Positions 1 to 8,886 of a stretch of DNA of 64,000 nt are shown here, in pieces. This stretch comes from Bauldia sp. Its GTDB lineage: Bacteria; Pseudomonadota; Alphaproteobacteria; Rhizobiales; Kaistiaceae. The position numbers and the translations under genes were made by a program. Every line of letters begins with the position of its first letter. The stretch's first letter is position 1. The DNA lies in assembly GCA_020442065.1 (NCBI GenBank), contig JAGRKZ010000023.1:1-64000 (forward strand). Direction: 5' to 3'. The notes beneath the pieces are model-generated. The model made no database searches, was not told where the DNA came from, and worked only from the letters and a program-made list of their open reading frames with translations.

Positions 1-1
1 C

Positions 2-640
2 TTGATGGCCGTCGGCGAGGCGGCCTGCGTTTCGGTACACGGTGCAAACCGGCTGGGCTCGAATTCGCTGATCGACCTTGTCGTCTTCGGCCGCGCCGCG
101 GCGCAGCGGGCGCGCGACACGATCGAGCCCAACGAGAAGCACCGCGACCTGCCGAAGGGCGCCGGCGAGAATGCCGTCGCCCGGCTCGACCGCTTCCGCT
201 ATGCGAGCGGCGGCACGCCCACGGCCGAACTGCGCCTCCGCATGCAGAAGGTGATGCAGGAGAACTGCGCCGTGTTCCGCACCGGCGACGTGCTTGCCGA
301 GGGCCATGAGCGCATCCACAAAGTCTGGGCCGGCAGCGACGACATCCGCACCACCGACCGCTCCCTGATCTGGAATTCGGATCTCATCGAGACGCTCGAA
401 TTCGACAATCTGATCGTCCAGGCGGTGGTGACGATGGATTCGGCCGGCAACCGCACCGAGTCGCGCGGCGCCCACGCCCGGGAGGACTATCCCGACCGCG
501 ACGACAGGGAGTGGATGAAGCACACCCTCGCCTGGACCGACATCGACAGCCGCGCCGTGCGGCTCGACTACCGCCCGGTCCACACCTACACCCTCACCAA
601 CGACGTCCAGTACATCGAGCCCAAGGCGCGGGTGTATTAA
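2..640 (+). CDS. sdhA: Succinate dehydrogenase flavoprotein subunit, C-terminal part (5' end outside window)
   Basis: This is the last 212 residues of the flavoprotein subunit of complex II, which oxidises succinate to fumarate with covalently bound FAD and passes electrons to SdhB. The frame is open at the left edge, so the gene starts outside the window. The family signature GEAACVSVHGANRLGSNSL is at the start. The C-terminal segment carries the usual RxxxESRGAHAREDYPxRDD motif, with the substrate-binding Arg and His side chains, and ends in a typical YTL..DVQYIEPKARVY tail. SdhA is normally followed at once by sdhB; here sdhB is missing and an AT-richer cassette lies downstream. Confidence 0.97.
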   Translation: MMAVGEAACVSVHGANRLGSNSLIDLVVFGRAAAQRARDTIEPNEKHRDLPKGAGENAVARLDRFRYASGGTPTAELRLRMQKVMQENCAVFRTGDVLAEGHERIHKVWAGSDDIRTTDRSLIWNSDLIETLEFDNLIVQAVVTMDSAGNRTESRGAHAREDYPDRDDREWMKHTLAWTDIDSRAVRLDYRPVHTYTLTNDVQYIEPKARVY

Positions 641-876
641 GGGTAAGATGGATTACCCCGCGGGGCGGAAGACGTGGCTCATCGACGTGAGGACGTCCGT
701 TCAATATGTGGAGAGACTGATCGACGGCCCTCACAGCTTATCCTTCGAGGATGGACGCCGCGTCGAAGGATGGAAGGCCCGCCCAGTTGGGCAACAACAA
801 ACCCGTTCTACTCGCTGGATTGAGTGCCAGCGAACCGTGTGAGCCCGAGTCGCCCCAGACGCGGCCAAAAGTACAT
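641..876. other. Intergenic stretch after sdhA with a perfect 8-bp inverted repeat
   Basis: No convincing gene is seen here. TCCTTCGA at 741-748 and TCGAAGGA at 763-770 form a perfect hairpin arm pair that could end the sdh transcript. The TCCTTCGAGG core resembles the intergenic repeat at 11633-11682, so this may be a degraded copy. Base composition shifts to AT-richer DNA near 850, which I take as the left edge of the inserted cassette. A 64-codon frame at 648-842 has no recognisable features. Confidence 0.5.
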
Positions 877-2217
877 TTAGTTTGTCAAGTATGATGGGCA
901 CTCAGTTATTGATCGAAGCTGCTCGCGAGTGAGCTGTGGGCTACTGAGGGGCACCTCCCCCGCGCCGTTTTCTGTCAATGTGAGCAATTCAAGCCTCATC
1001 GGCTTTTCTGCCGGCCTTCGAAAGCGAATCAGTCCACGAATTGGCACTCCCTGCTCGATCAAGGTCAGCGCCAGCTTAGTTATCGCTTCAACGGGAACGT
1101 CAGGGCCGCAGGCAATCGCATTAACTCTGAACTTATCTGGAAGCCCCGCTCTCGTCTCCGTGTAAGTCACTTCCGCGTTGTCTAAGGCGCTTCTCACGGA
1201 CTCTCTATCCGCAATTTTACTATAGTAAACAATATCAATGCCAGAAAACACCGATGCTTCGGAGTCGTAGGCACTACCAAGACTTCTTAGGGCGGCGACC
1301 CGCGGCCCACTTCTCCCATCCGGATTCAACGCGACCGGCAAGACGTGTTCGTCCCGCACGGTACCAGTAGGAAACAAGATATCTCCAGCACGATAAATAA
1401 GACCCAAATCTCCCACAAAGGGTGTTTGATTATTTCCAGGGCTTTCAAAAATCACGTCGCGAACCCAACTCCCCAGTTCTCGCCCCGTTACAACGCCATC
1501 GCCGTTTCGATCGGCATCCCCCTGTAAACCCGACACAAAAGCTTGGGCGAAGACAAGATTGTCAGGAACTTGATCCGTCTCATTACCCGCGGTTATGACG
1601 GCCCTGCCATCACGATCAAGGTCGTTTAGAAAAAGCCTAGGTAAAGGTCCATCACTCTTACTTCGACTAGCAAAAATTGCGCCAGAAAAGCAGCTATTAA
1701 ATACCAACAAGATATGCTTTACCTTGGATTTTCGCGCCCAGGCAGAGACGTCTTCCATGCTGAGTACGGTCGAAATAAAGTCATCATCTTCTTCCGGGGG
1801 AGCGTCCCTGCCCAGGATATAGCCTGTCAGCTGAGAGTCAGAATACCCGTGTCCGGCAAAATACACAATTAGTCTAGAATTCCGTTTGCGTTTTTTCAGC
1901 AGAAATTGCTTTATTGTCGTCAATAGCTCAGAGGAACTCGGATTGAGTACGGTGCTGGTGTCAATATTTTGTCGCTCGAGCTCCGTCCTTACCATATCCA
2001 CCTCGGCCTTCACGGCGCTGAGGTGGGGCCAGCTAGGGTTCTCGTAGTCAGCAACGCCAATGATCAAAGCATGGCTCTCATCGTACATTTTGTATGTATC
2101 AGAGGAGAGTCCGTCGCTCTCGACGCGAACGAACACCTCTTCTGTCATCGCGGGTGACCCTAGTGAAAGCGACAACGATAAGAGCCACAAATAAAACTGA
2201 AGCTTCCATGCAGTCAT
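877..2217 (-). CDS. Caspase-family (peptidase C14) protein with signal peptide
   Basis: A 446-residue protein with an N-terminal hydrophobic segment (about residues 5-23), so probably exported. Residues 46-260 match the caspase/metacaspase p20 fold: a strand HALIIGVADYEN (49-60), the catalytic His in YFAGHGY (His123) and the catalytic Cys in FNSCFSG (Cys176). The dyad is therefore intact. The C-terminal 180 residues are not recognised. The gene has a strong ribosome site (AGGAGGG) before ATG 2217 and is the last of three minus-strand genes. Codon use and base composition are clearly AT-richer than in the flanking genes, which suggests horizontal acquisition. Target and role are unknown; an exported caspase-like protease is an inference from the leader sequence. 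Confidence 0.85.
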   Translation of the reverse strand: MTAWKLQFYLWLLSLSLSLGSPAMTEEVFVRVESDGLSSDTYKMYDESHALIIGVADYENPSWPHLSAVKAEVDMVRTELERQNIDTSTVLNPSSSELLTTIKQFLLKKRKRNSRLIVYFAGHGYSDSQLTGYILGRDAPPEEDDDFISTVLSMEDVSAWARKSKVKHILLVFNSCFSGAIFASRSKSDGPLPRLFLNDLDRDGRAVITAGNETDQVPDNLVFAQAFVSGLQGDADRNGDGVVTGRELGSWVRDVIFESPGNNQTPFVGDLGLIYRAGDILFPTGTVRDEHVLPVALNPDGRSGPRVAALRSLGSAYDSEASVFSGIDIVYYSKIADRESVRSALDNAEVTYTETRAGLPDKFRVNAIACGPDVPVEAITKLALTLIEQGVPIRGLIRFRRPAEKPMRLELLTLTENGAGEVPLSSPQLTREQLRSITECPSYLTN

Positions 2218-2279
2218 GCCGCCCTCCTGTGCGCTTTGTCACAATATCATATGTTTAAGCGACACCATAAACTAATAAA

Positions 2280-2960
2280 TTAGTCTCCAATGAGTTTAGT
2301 GTATGAATTAATCAGACTAGTATACGGAGAAACGTACAAAATCTGCCGTTTTCCTTTGTAAATTAGCGTATCTTTGACATCAAAATGTAAATGTATAGTA
2401 GTTTTTGTGTCTCCAAACCAATTAGAAACTTTACCAATACGTTGACCTTTGGTAACTCGATCAAGTTCATCTACGGCCAGATCGGACATATTTAAGTGTA
2501 GATACCTATACAACGTCCCCGTCCGAGTCTGAAGAGTGACGCTGTATGTACCAATATTAGCAACTACGCCATCGTCGACCGCCACCGCCCAATATAGATC
2601 GGCTTTACATTTAGACGGGCGAATATCCTGGCCCTGATGGCCCTTTCCGGCAGGGCAAAGAGGCATAGACCAACCCCGAGTCTCGCAGTAGTTGTCACGC
2701 CAAGGGTATTCATAGTTTGAATTGTCGCACTGACTTCCAATTTTGTGAGAGCCACCCGGGCGATAGACTTGTGAGTTAAGATAGGCGGGGCCCTGTTCCA
2801 GAGGAAAACGAATATCAGGAAAATATATCGTCGAATTCTTGTAGCCTGCACCGCTATTCGGCTCCAAATCGCCGGGAGAAAAATATTTAAAGTCGGCGGC
2901 CGCAGCGAAACAAGGTGAAAACACTACGACGAGACCCAAGACAGCGGTTGAGAACTTCAT
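2280..2960 (-). CDS. Secreted M23-family (LytM-like) metallopeptidase
   Basis: A 226-residue protein with a cleavable signal peptide (cut near Ala20-Ala22). The M23 zinc peptidase motifs are complete: HxxxD as GHQGQD (His108, Asp112), a histidine in YRYLHL (His155) and HxH in IHLHFD (His190, His192). Such enzymes cut peptide cross-bridges of peptidoglycan or act as LytM regulators. A cysteine-rich stretch at 78-118 hints at disulfides in the periplasm. The start ATG is preceded by GGGAGG and overlaps the stop of the upstream gene by 4 bp, so the two are translationally coupled. Like its neighbours it is AT-rich. The substrate could be peptidoglycan or a protein; the sequence alone cannot tell. 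Confidence 0.85.
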   Translation of the reverse strand: MKFSTAVLGLVVVFSPCFAAAADFKYFSPGDLEPNSGAGYKNSTIYFPDIRFPLEQGPAYLNSQVYRPGGSHKIGSQCDNSNYEYPWRDNYCETRGWSMPLCPAGKGHQGQDIRPSKCKADLYWAVAVDDGVVANIGTYSVTLQTRTGTLYRYLHLNMSDLAVDELDRVTKGQRIGKVSNWFGDTKTTIHLHFDVKDTLIYKGKRQILYVSPYTSLINSYTKLIGD

Positions 2961-3526
2961 TGTGAACCTCCCAATACAAGCAAAGACTGCTTTACTTTGT
3001 CGAGAAAAACTCTATCTGCGCACCGCGAGTCGTCAGCGTTGGCGCAGCTGATGCGTAGGACATAGGACGCGCCGAACATGGTGAATGCCAGGTCGGAGCC
3101 GTCTTCAGACACGTCGAAGTCACCCTCTTCGCTGACAGGAAGACGCTCAACTTCTGACGCAAGGGAATCGTCCGGAGAAAGTACGATGGCAATGGCAGAA
3201 CCAAGGACTGTGAGCTTTGCTGCAGGGAGGGGATAAAGGGCTGCGTAGGCTGTCTCCTGGCTCCGGAAGCGTGGCGAGGCCCGCACTGGACCGGAGCCGG
3301 GAACAAGTACCGGGAGTGTCACTGACTCTACTCCCGTTGGCACTGCGGCCCTAAAAGCCGTTATGCCCTCAGGGTCAGATGCGAGATCGGCCTCGGCTTT
3401 TGCTCGCGCGGCGGGCCAATCGACAGCCAAGACCTGGCGTTGTGCAATCGCGCCATCCTGACCAAACGCGGCACTGGTCAAACCCATCGCGACAAACGCG
3501 AGCGAGATGGTAAGCCAATGAAACAA
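2957..3526 (-). CDS. Secreted protein of unknown function
   Basis: I do not recognise this 189-residue protein. It has a clear signal peptide (hydrophobic residues 4-18, probable cleavage near AFG/QD at 22). The mature part is acidic, with two cysteines near the C-terminus (SCANADDSRC) that could form a disulfide. The start is TTG at 3526, chosen because GAGGAG lies about 8 bases upstream and no ATG is available nearby. It is the first gene of the low-GC three-gene unit and overlaps the M23 peptidase start by 4 bp. An exported partner or inhibitor of the downstream peptidase is only a guess from context. Confidence 0.65.
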   Translation of the reverse strand: MFHWLTISLAFVAMGLTSAAFGQDGAIAQRQVLAVDWPAARAKAEADLASDPEGITAFRAAVPTGVESVTLPVLVPGSGPVRASPRFRSQETAYAALYPLPAAKLTVLGSAIAIVLSPDDSLASEVERLPVSEEGDFDVSEDGSDLAFTMFGASYVLRISCANADDSRCADRVFLDKVKQSLLVLGGSQ

Positions 3527-3552
3527 AGTAGCAACTCCTCTATTTTCTCCTT

Positions 3553-3558
3553 ATTGTA
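3553..3558 (-). promoter_or_regulatory. Candidate -10 element of the caspase/M23 cassette
   Basis: Read on the minus strand this is TACAAT, 26 bases upstream of the TTG start at 3526 in an AT-rich stretch. No strong -35 box is seen, so this is a weak prediction. Confidence 0.3.
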
Positions 3559-3632
3559 GAATAGAACCGTTCTTCAGGCAGATCAATCGGATAAGTGGTA
3601 GGGTCGACATCGGCTTTTCAATAAGCGGGATC

Positions 3633-4154
3633 TTGGCCCTTGCGGGTAGTTTCGATCTGTCAGAGGCGCGTACCCTCCTACCGGTAGACGACACCGTCAT
3701 AACAGGTGAAACTTTGGTCGGTGACCCGACCCTTCCCGCCGGCTATTCCGGCAAGCCGGTCCCCGACAAGCTCGGCTGCAAGCCTGGCATGGTCGCCGCT
3801 TTCATTGCCCTGCCGCCGGAGCTCGACTGGCTGCCGGGCAGCGTCGCCTTTGCCGAGGTGGTCCGCCTGCCGGCCTGGGCGCCGGAGGGCAAGGCGCGGT
3901 TCGACCTGATCCATGCCTTCACTGTCAGCCGGGCCGAGCTGGCCGACGGCCTGCCGCGGCTTCAGGACGCCGTGAAGCGCGACGGCATGATCTGGGTGTC
4001 GTGGCCGAAGAAGGCCGCAAAGGTGCCGACTGATGTCACCGAGGACGTGGTCCGCGCCGAGGCGCTCGGCCTTGACCTCGTCGACGTCAAGGTGGCGGCG
4101 GTCGATGCGGTGTGGTCCGGCCTCAAGCTGGTGATCCGCAAGCAGCGGCGCTGA
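3633..4154 (+). CDS. DUF3052 family protein
   Basis: The conserved part starts at PAGYSGKPVPDKLGCKPG and runs to the end, including FTVSRAELADGL, a glycine/tryptophan strand GMIWVSWPKKAAKVPTD and VDAVWSGLKLVIRK, which are the landmarks of the DUF3052 family, whose function is unknown. The recorded start is TTG 3633. The first 30 or so residues do not resemble the family, so the true start may be a later TTG near 3715, or the 5' end may have been altered when the upstream cassette inserted. High-GC codon use resumes here, marking the right edge of the island. Confidence 0.75.
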   Translation: MALAGSFDLSEARTLLPVDDTVITGETLVGDPTLPAGYSGKPVPDKLGCKPGMVAAFIALPPELDWLPGSVAFAEVVRLPAWAPEGKARFDLIHAFTVSRAELADGLPRLQDAVKRDGMIWVSWPKKAAKVPTDVTEDVVRAEALGLDLVDVKVAAVDAVWSGLKLVIRKQRR

Positions 4155-4172
4155 AACGCCGGCGAGGTTCCC

Positions 4173-6185
4173 TCAACCGGGAGATTGGTCCTCCAGGTAG
4201 CCCGTGCGGAAGAACGCGGGGATACCGACGCGATCCACTAGGCGACGACCAACGGCCCACGAGCCTTTCATGCTGAGGTGCCCGCCGTTGTAGTAGATCG
4301 GTTGTTTGCCGAGGTAGCCCGAACACATGCCGTCGGGGCAAACGTCTGGCGTGACGTCGAGATAGAACACGCCCGGCGTGTTCGCGGCAAGCTTGCGGAG
4401 TTCTTCATTGAACGGGAGCGGAAGCGCGAGCTGATATCTCTCGCGGGCTCGGCAATCCAGGAACCCGAGCTTGACTGACTTCGCAGAGCAGAGCCGGTCA
4501 AAATCCGGCATACGCGGTACCTGACCGAGCAGCACGACCCGGTGGCCCTGTCTGCGCAAAGTCTCCACCGTCTGTTGGAGGTGGCCAAAGAAATCAGGCC
4601 GTCGAGCATAGATATCCCACTGGCCGCTCAAGATGATGAGCTCGTAGGGAGTGAGGGAGTCGGCGATCACTTCCAGTGATCGCCGACAGTCATCCTCATG
4701 GCCGGGAAACCCGTAACCGTTCGGCAGCTCGAGTAGCGGAGGGCAAGCGTGGGTCGTGACGTTTCGGAACGCCACGTCGCTTCGCTTTGCGATCTCGCCA
4801 ATGATGCCCACATAGTGCGCCGCGTTCGAATCGCCGAACAGCAGTATGCGAGGCTCGATCTGATCCTTGCTCTTGCCGCCCAGAACGCACTTTCGATCTT
4901 CTAGGCTCGCCGCTTCGGTACGCCAGGCAGAACAAACATACTTGAAATCCGAGGTGTTGGCGGTCTGCCTCTCAAGGCGCCTTATTGCCATCAGGTCTGC
5001 GTGATCGAGCGTGCCAGCGCCGTCCGTGGCTCCGATCCACAAGACCGCGAGGGCGACTGCCACCAGAGGCGCGGCGAGATAGGCGACAGCGATCTTGCCG
5101 AGGCGCCAGGAGACGGCTCGCGCGGGTTGTTCCACATATCGCAGGGTGAGCGCGGCGAGTAAGCCAGTGGCGCCGACGCTGAGGAGCGCCGACGCCGGTG
5201 TGACCTCGCCGAAGACATACCGGACATAGGCGAGTATCGGCCAATGCCAGAGGTAGAGCGAGTAGGACGCGAGCCCTATCCAGACAACGGGTCTGAGCGA
5301 GAGCAGACTGCTCGTCCAGGGCTGTCCGCGGGCTCCTGCCCAGATCAGGACGGCCGTTGCCAGTGTCGCGGGGATCGCACTGAGTCCCGGAAACCCGTAG
5401 TCACCGGAAACGAGGATGAGGCTCGCGATGATGACAAGCAGCGCCATCAGGCCGACGGCGTTTCGGAGTGCCGGAGAAGTGAGAAAGTCGCCTCCCGGGC
5501 GGCAAGCGAGGAAAGCTGCGGCGCCGAGCAGCAGTTCGCCGACGCGTGGTGGCATCCGATAATAAGCGTAGCTTGCGTCGCTGCCGAGCATGACCTCGGC
5601 GAACACGAATGAGGCGCATGTGACCAGCAGAATCAGCGCAAGGCGTTGGCGCCATCCGGGAAGGACGCTGAGCGACATGGCGAGCGCAAGCGGCCAAACC
5701 ATGTAGAACTGTTCTTCCACGCCCAGCGACCAGATGTGAAGAAGCGGGACCTGGTTGCTGGCGGCCGCGAAGTAGCTCGTGTCGAGGGTCTGGTCGAAGA
5801 AGACGTTGGCCACGAAGGTCATCGATGCCAGCGCCGAATGCGCCAGTGCCACCAGATCCTCCGGCAGTAGGATGAGAACTCCGGCAGCGAGCGTCGCCAG
5901 CACCACCACCGCGAGCGCTGGCAGGATGCGCTTCATGCGACGCCGATAGAATTCGGCGAGCGACAGGCGGCTGGCCTCATGGACCTCCACGAGATTGCCG
6001 GTGATCAGGAAGCCGGAGATGACGAAGAAAATGTCTACGCCGGCGAAGCCACCCGGGAGCAATCGTTCGTCGACATGAAAGAGGATGACGGCAGATACGG
6101 CAAGCGCTCGCAGGCCGTCGATGTCTCGCCGGTATCGGATGTGCTGCGTGTCAGGATTGCTTTGGAGGCGGATCTCTTCGTGCAA
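4173..6185 (-). CDS. OafA/YrhL-type acyltransferase with C-terminal SGNH domain
   Basis: A 670-residue inner-membrane O-acyltransferase of the acyltransferase-3 family. Residues 18-385 hold about ten membrane helices, with the catalytic His in ILFHVD (His37), the RRRMKRILPA motif after helix 2 and the SLGVEEQFYMVWPL motif at 153-166. Residues 445-660 form a periplasmic SGNH hydrolase-like domain with GDSNA (Ser453). Such proteins acetylate surface polysaccharides, LPS or peptidoglycan. The final SGNH motif reads NGGHLS where many relatives have a DxxHLS form, so the Asp is displaced. The only nearby start is TTG 6185 with a weak ribosome site. The gene is divergent from creD. Confidence 0.88.
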   Translation of the reverse strand: MHEEIRLQSNPDTQHIRYRRDIDGLRALAVSAVILFHVDERLLPGGFAGVDIFFVISGFLITGNLVEVHEASRLSLAEFYRRRMKRILPALAVVVLATLAAGVLILLPEDLVALAHSALASMTFVANVFFDQTLDTSYFAAASNQVPLLHIWSLGVEEQFYMVWPLALAMSLSVLPGWRQRLALILLVTCASFVFAEVMLGSDASYAYYRMPPRVGELLLGAAAFLACRPGGDFLTSPALRNAVGLMALLVIIASLILVSGDYGFPGLSAIPATLATAVLIWAGARGQPWTSSLLSLRPVVWIGLASYSLYLWHWPILAYVRYVFGEVTPASALLSVGATGLLAALTLRYVEQPARAVSWRLGKIAVAYLAAPLVAVALAVLWIGATDGAGTLDHADLMAIRRLERQTANTSDFKYVCSAWRTEAASLEDRKCVLGGKSKDQIEPRILLFGDSNAAHYVGIIGEIAKRSDVAFRNVTTHACPPLLELPNGYGFPGHEDDCRRSLEVIADSLTPYELIILSGQWDIYARRPDFFGHLQQTVETLRRQGHRVVLLGQVPRMPDFDRLCSAKSVKLGFLDCRARERYQLALPLPFNEELRKLAANTPGVFYLDVTPDVCPDGMCSGYLGKQPIYYNGGHLSMKGSWAVGRRLVDRVGIPAFFRTGYLEDQSPG

Positions 6186-6385
6186 GGCGGACAGCCGGCT
6201 GTTCGGGTGCGTCGACCACCGTGGCGGTCATCTTGCAAAGAGTCCACCCTCCAGGACGGCACGCCGCCCTCCCCGAAAAGACCCCGGCTCCGCCACCGTT
6301 CTGCCCCGTCCTCTCCGGCTGCACGCCGGAATTGCCGCCGAGCATCCCCTCGCCTCGACGAATTTGTCGGGAGACGGAGGGGACG

Positions 6386-7807
6386 ATGACCGATGCCAAC
6401 ACTGCCGCCGCTCGGCCGGCGCCGCCTGCCCATGGGCTGCCACCGGGCCTGGTGCGGAGCCCGGCCGCCAAGTTCTTCCTGACCGGCCTGATCACCGTGC
6501 TGCTGATGATCCCGCTATGGATGGTGCTTGCGCTCACCTCCGAGCGCGAGTCGCGCCGCGACGAGGTCGCCGATGCGATCGGCCAGGAGTGGGGGCGGCC
6601 GCAGGCCGTCTACGGGCCGCTTCTCGTGGTCCCCTACCTTGCACGCGAGGCCGGCGAGGGATCCGCCACCACCATCGTCCGGCGTCACCTCGTCGTCCTG
6701 CCCGAGACGATGGTGACCAGCGTCGAATCCACCACCGAGGCGCGGAATGTCTCGGTCTACGAGGTGCCGGTCTACGCCGCCCAACTCGTCACCGAGGGCC
6801 GCTTCGGCGCGATCGATCCCGGCCTGTTCGGCTCCGACATGACGTCGGTGCTGTGGGATGAGGCCTTTGTCTCGGTCGCCGTCGGCGATCTCACCGGCAT
6901 CGAGGACGCCGACCTCACCGCCGGCGGCGCGGCGCTCGGCTTCGAGCCCGGCGCGACCCGCGACGGCACCTACCCGATGATCGGCGGCGGCAGCGTCCGG
7001 ATCGGCCCGGGCATCCATGCCCCGCTCGCCACGACCGGCCCGCTCGCCGCCTTCGACTTCGCTCTCGACCTCCGTCTCCGCGGCACCGATTCGATCCGCG
7101 TCGCGCCGGTCGGCCGGCAGTCGGAGGTGACGATGGCGTCGGACTGGCCGCACCCCAACTTCGCCATCGGCATGTTGCCATCGGAGCGGACGGTCACGCC
7201 GGACGGCTTCACCGCCACCTGGCGCGTGCCCTATCTCGCCCGGCCGGCGCCGCAGAGCTGGGTGCTGGAGCGCGACGGCTACGACCGCTTCGGCAGCGAG
7301 ATGGTCGGCGCCGGCTTCGTCGAGCCGGTCGATTTCTACGCCCTCGTCGAGCGCTCGCTGAAATACGGCCTGATGTTCATCGGCGTCACGTTCCTCACCG
7401 TATTTGTTCTCGAGACGCTGTCGCCGCACCGCATCCACATCGTCCAGTATTGCCTGGTCGGGCTGGTGCTGGTGATGTTCTTCGTGCTGCTGCTGGCCTT
7501 GTCGGAACGGATCGGCTTCGGCGCCGCCTATCTCGTCGCTGCGGCTGCGACGACACTGGTGGTCTCGGGCTTCGTCGGCACGGTGCTCCAGAGTGCCGTG
7601 CGGGCAGGGATCGCGGCGGTGGCCTTCGCGGCCACCTTCGCGCTCCTCTACGCCATCCTCCGCCTTGAGGACCTGGCCCTGCTGGTCGGCTCGGTGATCG
7701 GCTTCGTCACCCTCTCGGGCCTCCTCTTCGCCACTCGCCGCGTCGACTGGTCCGGCGTCAGTCGGGTCGGCTCGCCGCCAGCGCCGGGAACGGCCATCGC
7801 GGGGTAG
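6386..7807 (+). CDS. creD: Cell envelope integrity/inner membrane protein CreD
   Basis: A 473-residue membrane protein of the CreD family (InpB). It has one N-terminal helix (about residues 29-51), a long periplasmic domain beginning with the family motif RRDEVADAIGQEWGRPQ and YGPLLVVPY, and four or more helices at the C-terminus including the signature VFVLETLSPHRIHIVQYCLVG. In E. coli creD is controlled by CreBC and is linked to envelope stress and colicin tolerance; no creBC genes are seen here. ATG 6386 was chosen over an upstream in-frame start because GGAGGGGAC precedes it. Confidence 0.9.
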   Translation: MTDANTAAARPAPPAHGLPPGLVRSPAAKFFLTGLITVLLMIPLWMVLALTSERESRRDEVADAIGQEWGRPQAVYGPLLVVPYLAREAGEGSATTIVRRHLVVLPETMVTSVESTTEARNVSVYEVPVYAAQLVTEGRFGAIDPGLFGSDMTSVLWDEAFVSVAVGDLTGIEDADLTAGGAALGFEPGATRDGTYPMIGGGSVRIGPGIHAPLATTGPLAAFDFALDLRLRGTDSIRVAPVGRQSEVTMASDWPHPNFAIGMLPSERTVTPDGFTATWRVPYLARPAPQSWVLERDGYDRFGSEMVGAGFVEPVDFYALVERSLKYGLMFIGVTFLTVFVLETLSPHRIHIVQYCLVGLVLVMFFVLLLALSERIGFGAAYLVAAAATTLVVSGFVGTVLQSAVRAGIAAVAFAATFALLYAILRLEDLALLVGSVIGFVTLSGLLFATRRVDWSGVSRVGSPPAPGTAIAG

Positions 7808-7811
7808 GCGG

Positions 7812-8726
7812 TCACAGGCCGTAGCGGGCGAGGTCCGGTTGGGTTTCGAGCGCGGCAACGACGATCTGCCGGACCCGCTCCAGCTCCTCGCCGTCGAGCG
7901 CCAGGCGCGGCGCCCGCACCACCGGCGAGGTGCCGCGCACCATCTCCTCCACCACCTTGATGTTCTGGACGAAGCGGTGGGAAACGTCGAGGTGGAGGAG
8001 GGGCATGAACCAGCGGTAGATCTCGCGCGCCTCCTCGTAGCGGCCGTGGCTGGCGAGGCGGTAGATCGCCACCGTCTCGCGCGGGAAGGCGCAGACCAGC
8101 CCCGCCACCCAGCCGACCGCGCCCAGCATCAGGCTTTCGAGCGCGAGGTCGTCGACGCCGGTGAAGATCGCATAGCGGTCGCCGACGAGGTTGAGGATGT
8201 CGGTGATGCGGCGCACGTCGCCGGAGGACTCCTTCATCGCCACGAAATTGGGCTCGTCGGCGAGTTCGGCGAACATCGCCGGGCTGATATCGACCGTGTA
8301 GGCGACCGGGTTGTTGTAGACCATGATCGGCAGGTCGGTCGCCGCCGCCAGCGTGCGGAAATGCCGGATCGTCTCGTGCGGCGCCGAGACGTAGCGCATC
8401 GCCGGCAGCACCATCAGCCCGGCAAGGTCGAGCTCCGCCGCCCGCTCGGCGAGGCGCACTGCCGCCCGGGTCGAATCCTCGGCGATGGTGAGGATGACAG
8501 GCGCCTCGCCGCTCGCCGCCTCCTTGGCCGCAGCGGCGATCGTGGTCTTCTCGTCCATGGTCAGCGTCGAGGCTTCGCCGAGCGAGCCGCAGCAGACCAC
8601 GGCGTCGACCCCGCTTTCGATCTGGAAGCGCACGTCGGCGCGGACCGCGTCGAGGTCGATGTTCTCGTCCTCGTCGAGCTTGGTGGTGATGGCGGCGTGG
8701 ACGCCCCGCCAGATGCTGTCGGCCAT
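7812..8726 (-). CDS. DapA-family class I aldolase/lyase
   Basis: A 304-residue (beta/alpha)8-barrel protein of the dihydrodipicolinate synthase/N-acetylneuraminate lyase family. The Schiff-base lysine is Lys165 in FVAMKESSGD and the conserved tyrosine is Tyr137 in MVYNNP. The substrate loop is CCGSLGEAS instead of the GTTGE seen in true DapA, so lysine biosynthesis is unlikely. The family also contains 4-hydroxy-2-oxoglutarate aldolases, keto-deoxy sugar-acid aldolases and hydroxyproline-pathway deaminases. ATG 8726 is chosen because AGAGGGG precedes it; an upstream in-frame extension lacks family similarity. The neighbours do not reveal the substrate. Confidence 0.85.
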   Translation of the reverse strand: MADSIWRGVHAAITTKLDEDENIDLDAVRADVRFQIESGVDAVVCCGSLGEASTLTMDEKTTIAAAAKEAASGEAPVILTIAEDSTRAAVRLAERAAELDLAGLMVLPAMRYVSAPHETIRHFRTLAAATDLPIMVYNNPVAYTVDISPAMFAELADEPNFVAMKESSGDVRRITDILNLVGDRYAIFTGVDDLALESLMLGAVGWVAGLVCAFPRETVAIYRLASHGRYEEAREIYRWFMPLLHLDVSHRFVQNIKVVEEMVRGTSPVVRAPRLALDGEELERVRQIVVAALETQPDLARYGL

Positions 8727-8886
8727 GGTTGGTTGCCCCTCTTTCCGGCTCGCTTCCCGGCCCACTCTAGGCAACTCCGCGGCGGGGCGGAACTGCGGCC
8801 TGGGCGCCGGCACCCGGTTTGACTTCCCGCTATGGCGGTGGTCTATCGCGGAGCGTCAGCCCCGTCTCCCCATTCGAGGTGCCACC

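Noticed and set aside
648-842. 64-codon ORF just after sdhA
   Set aside because: No recognisable domain, contains the 741-770 hairpin, and looks like non-coding DNA.
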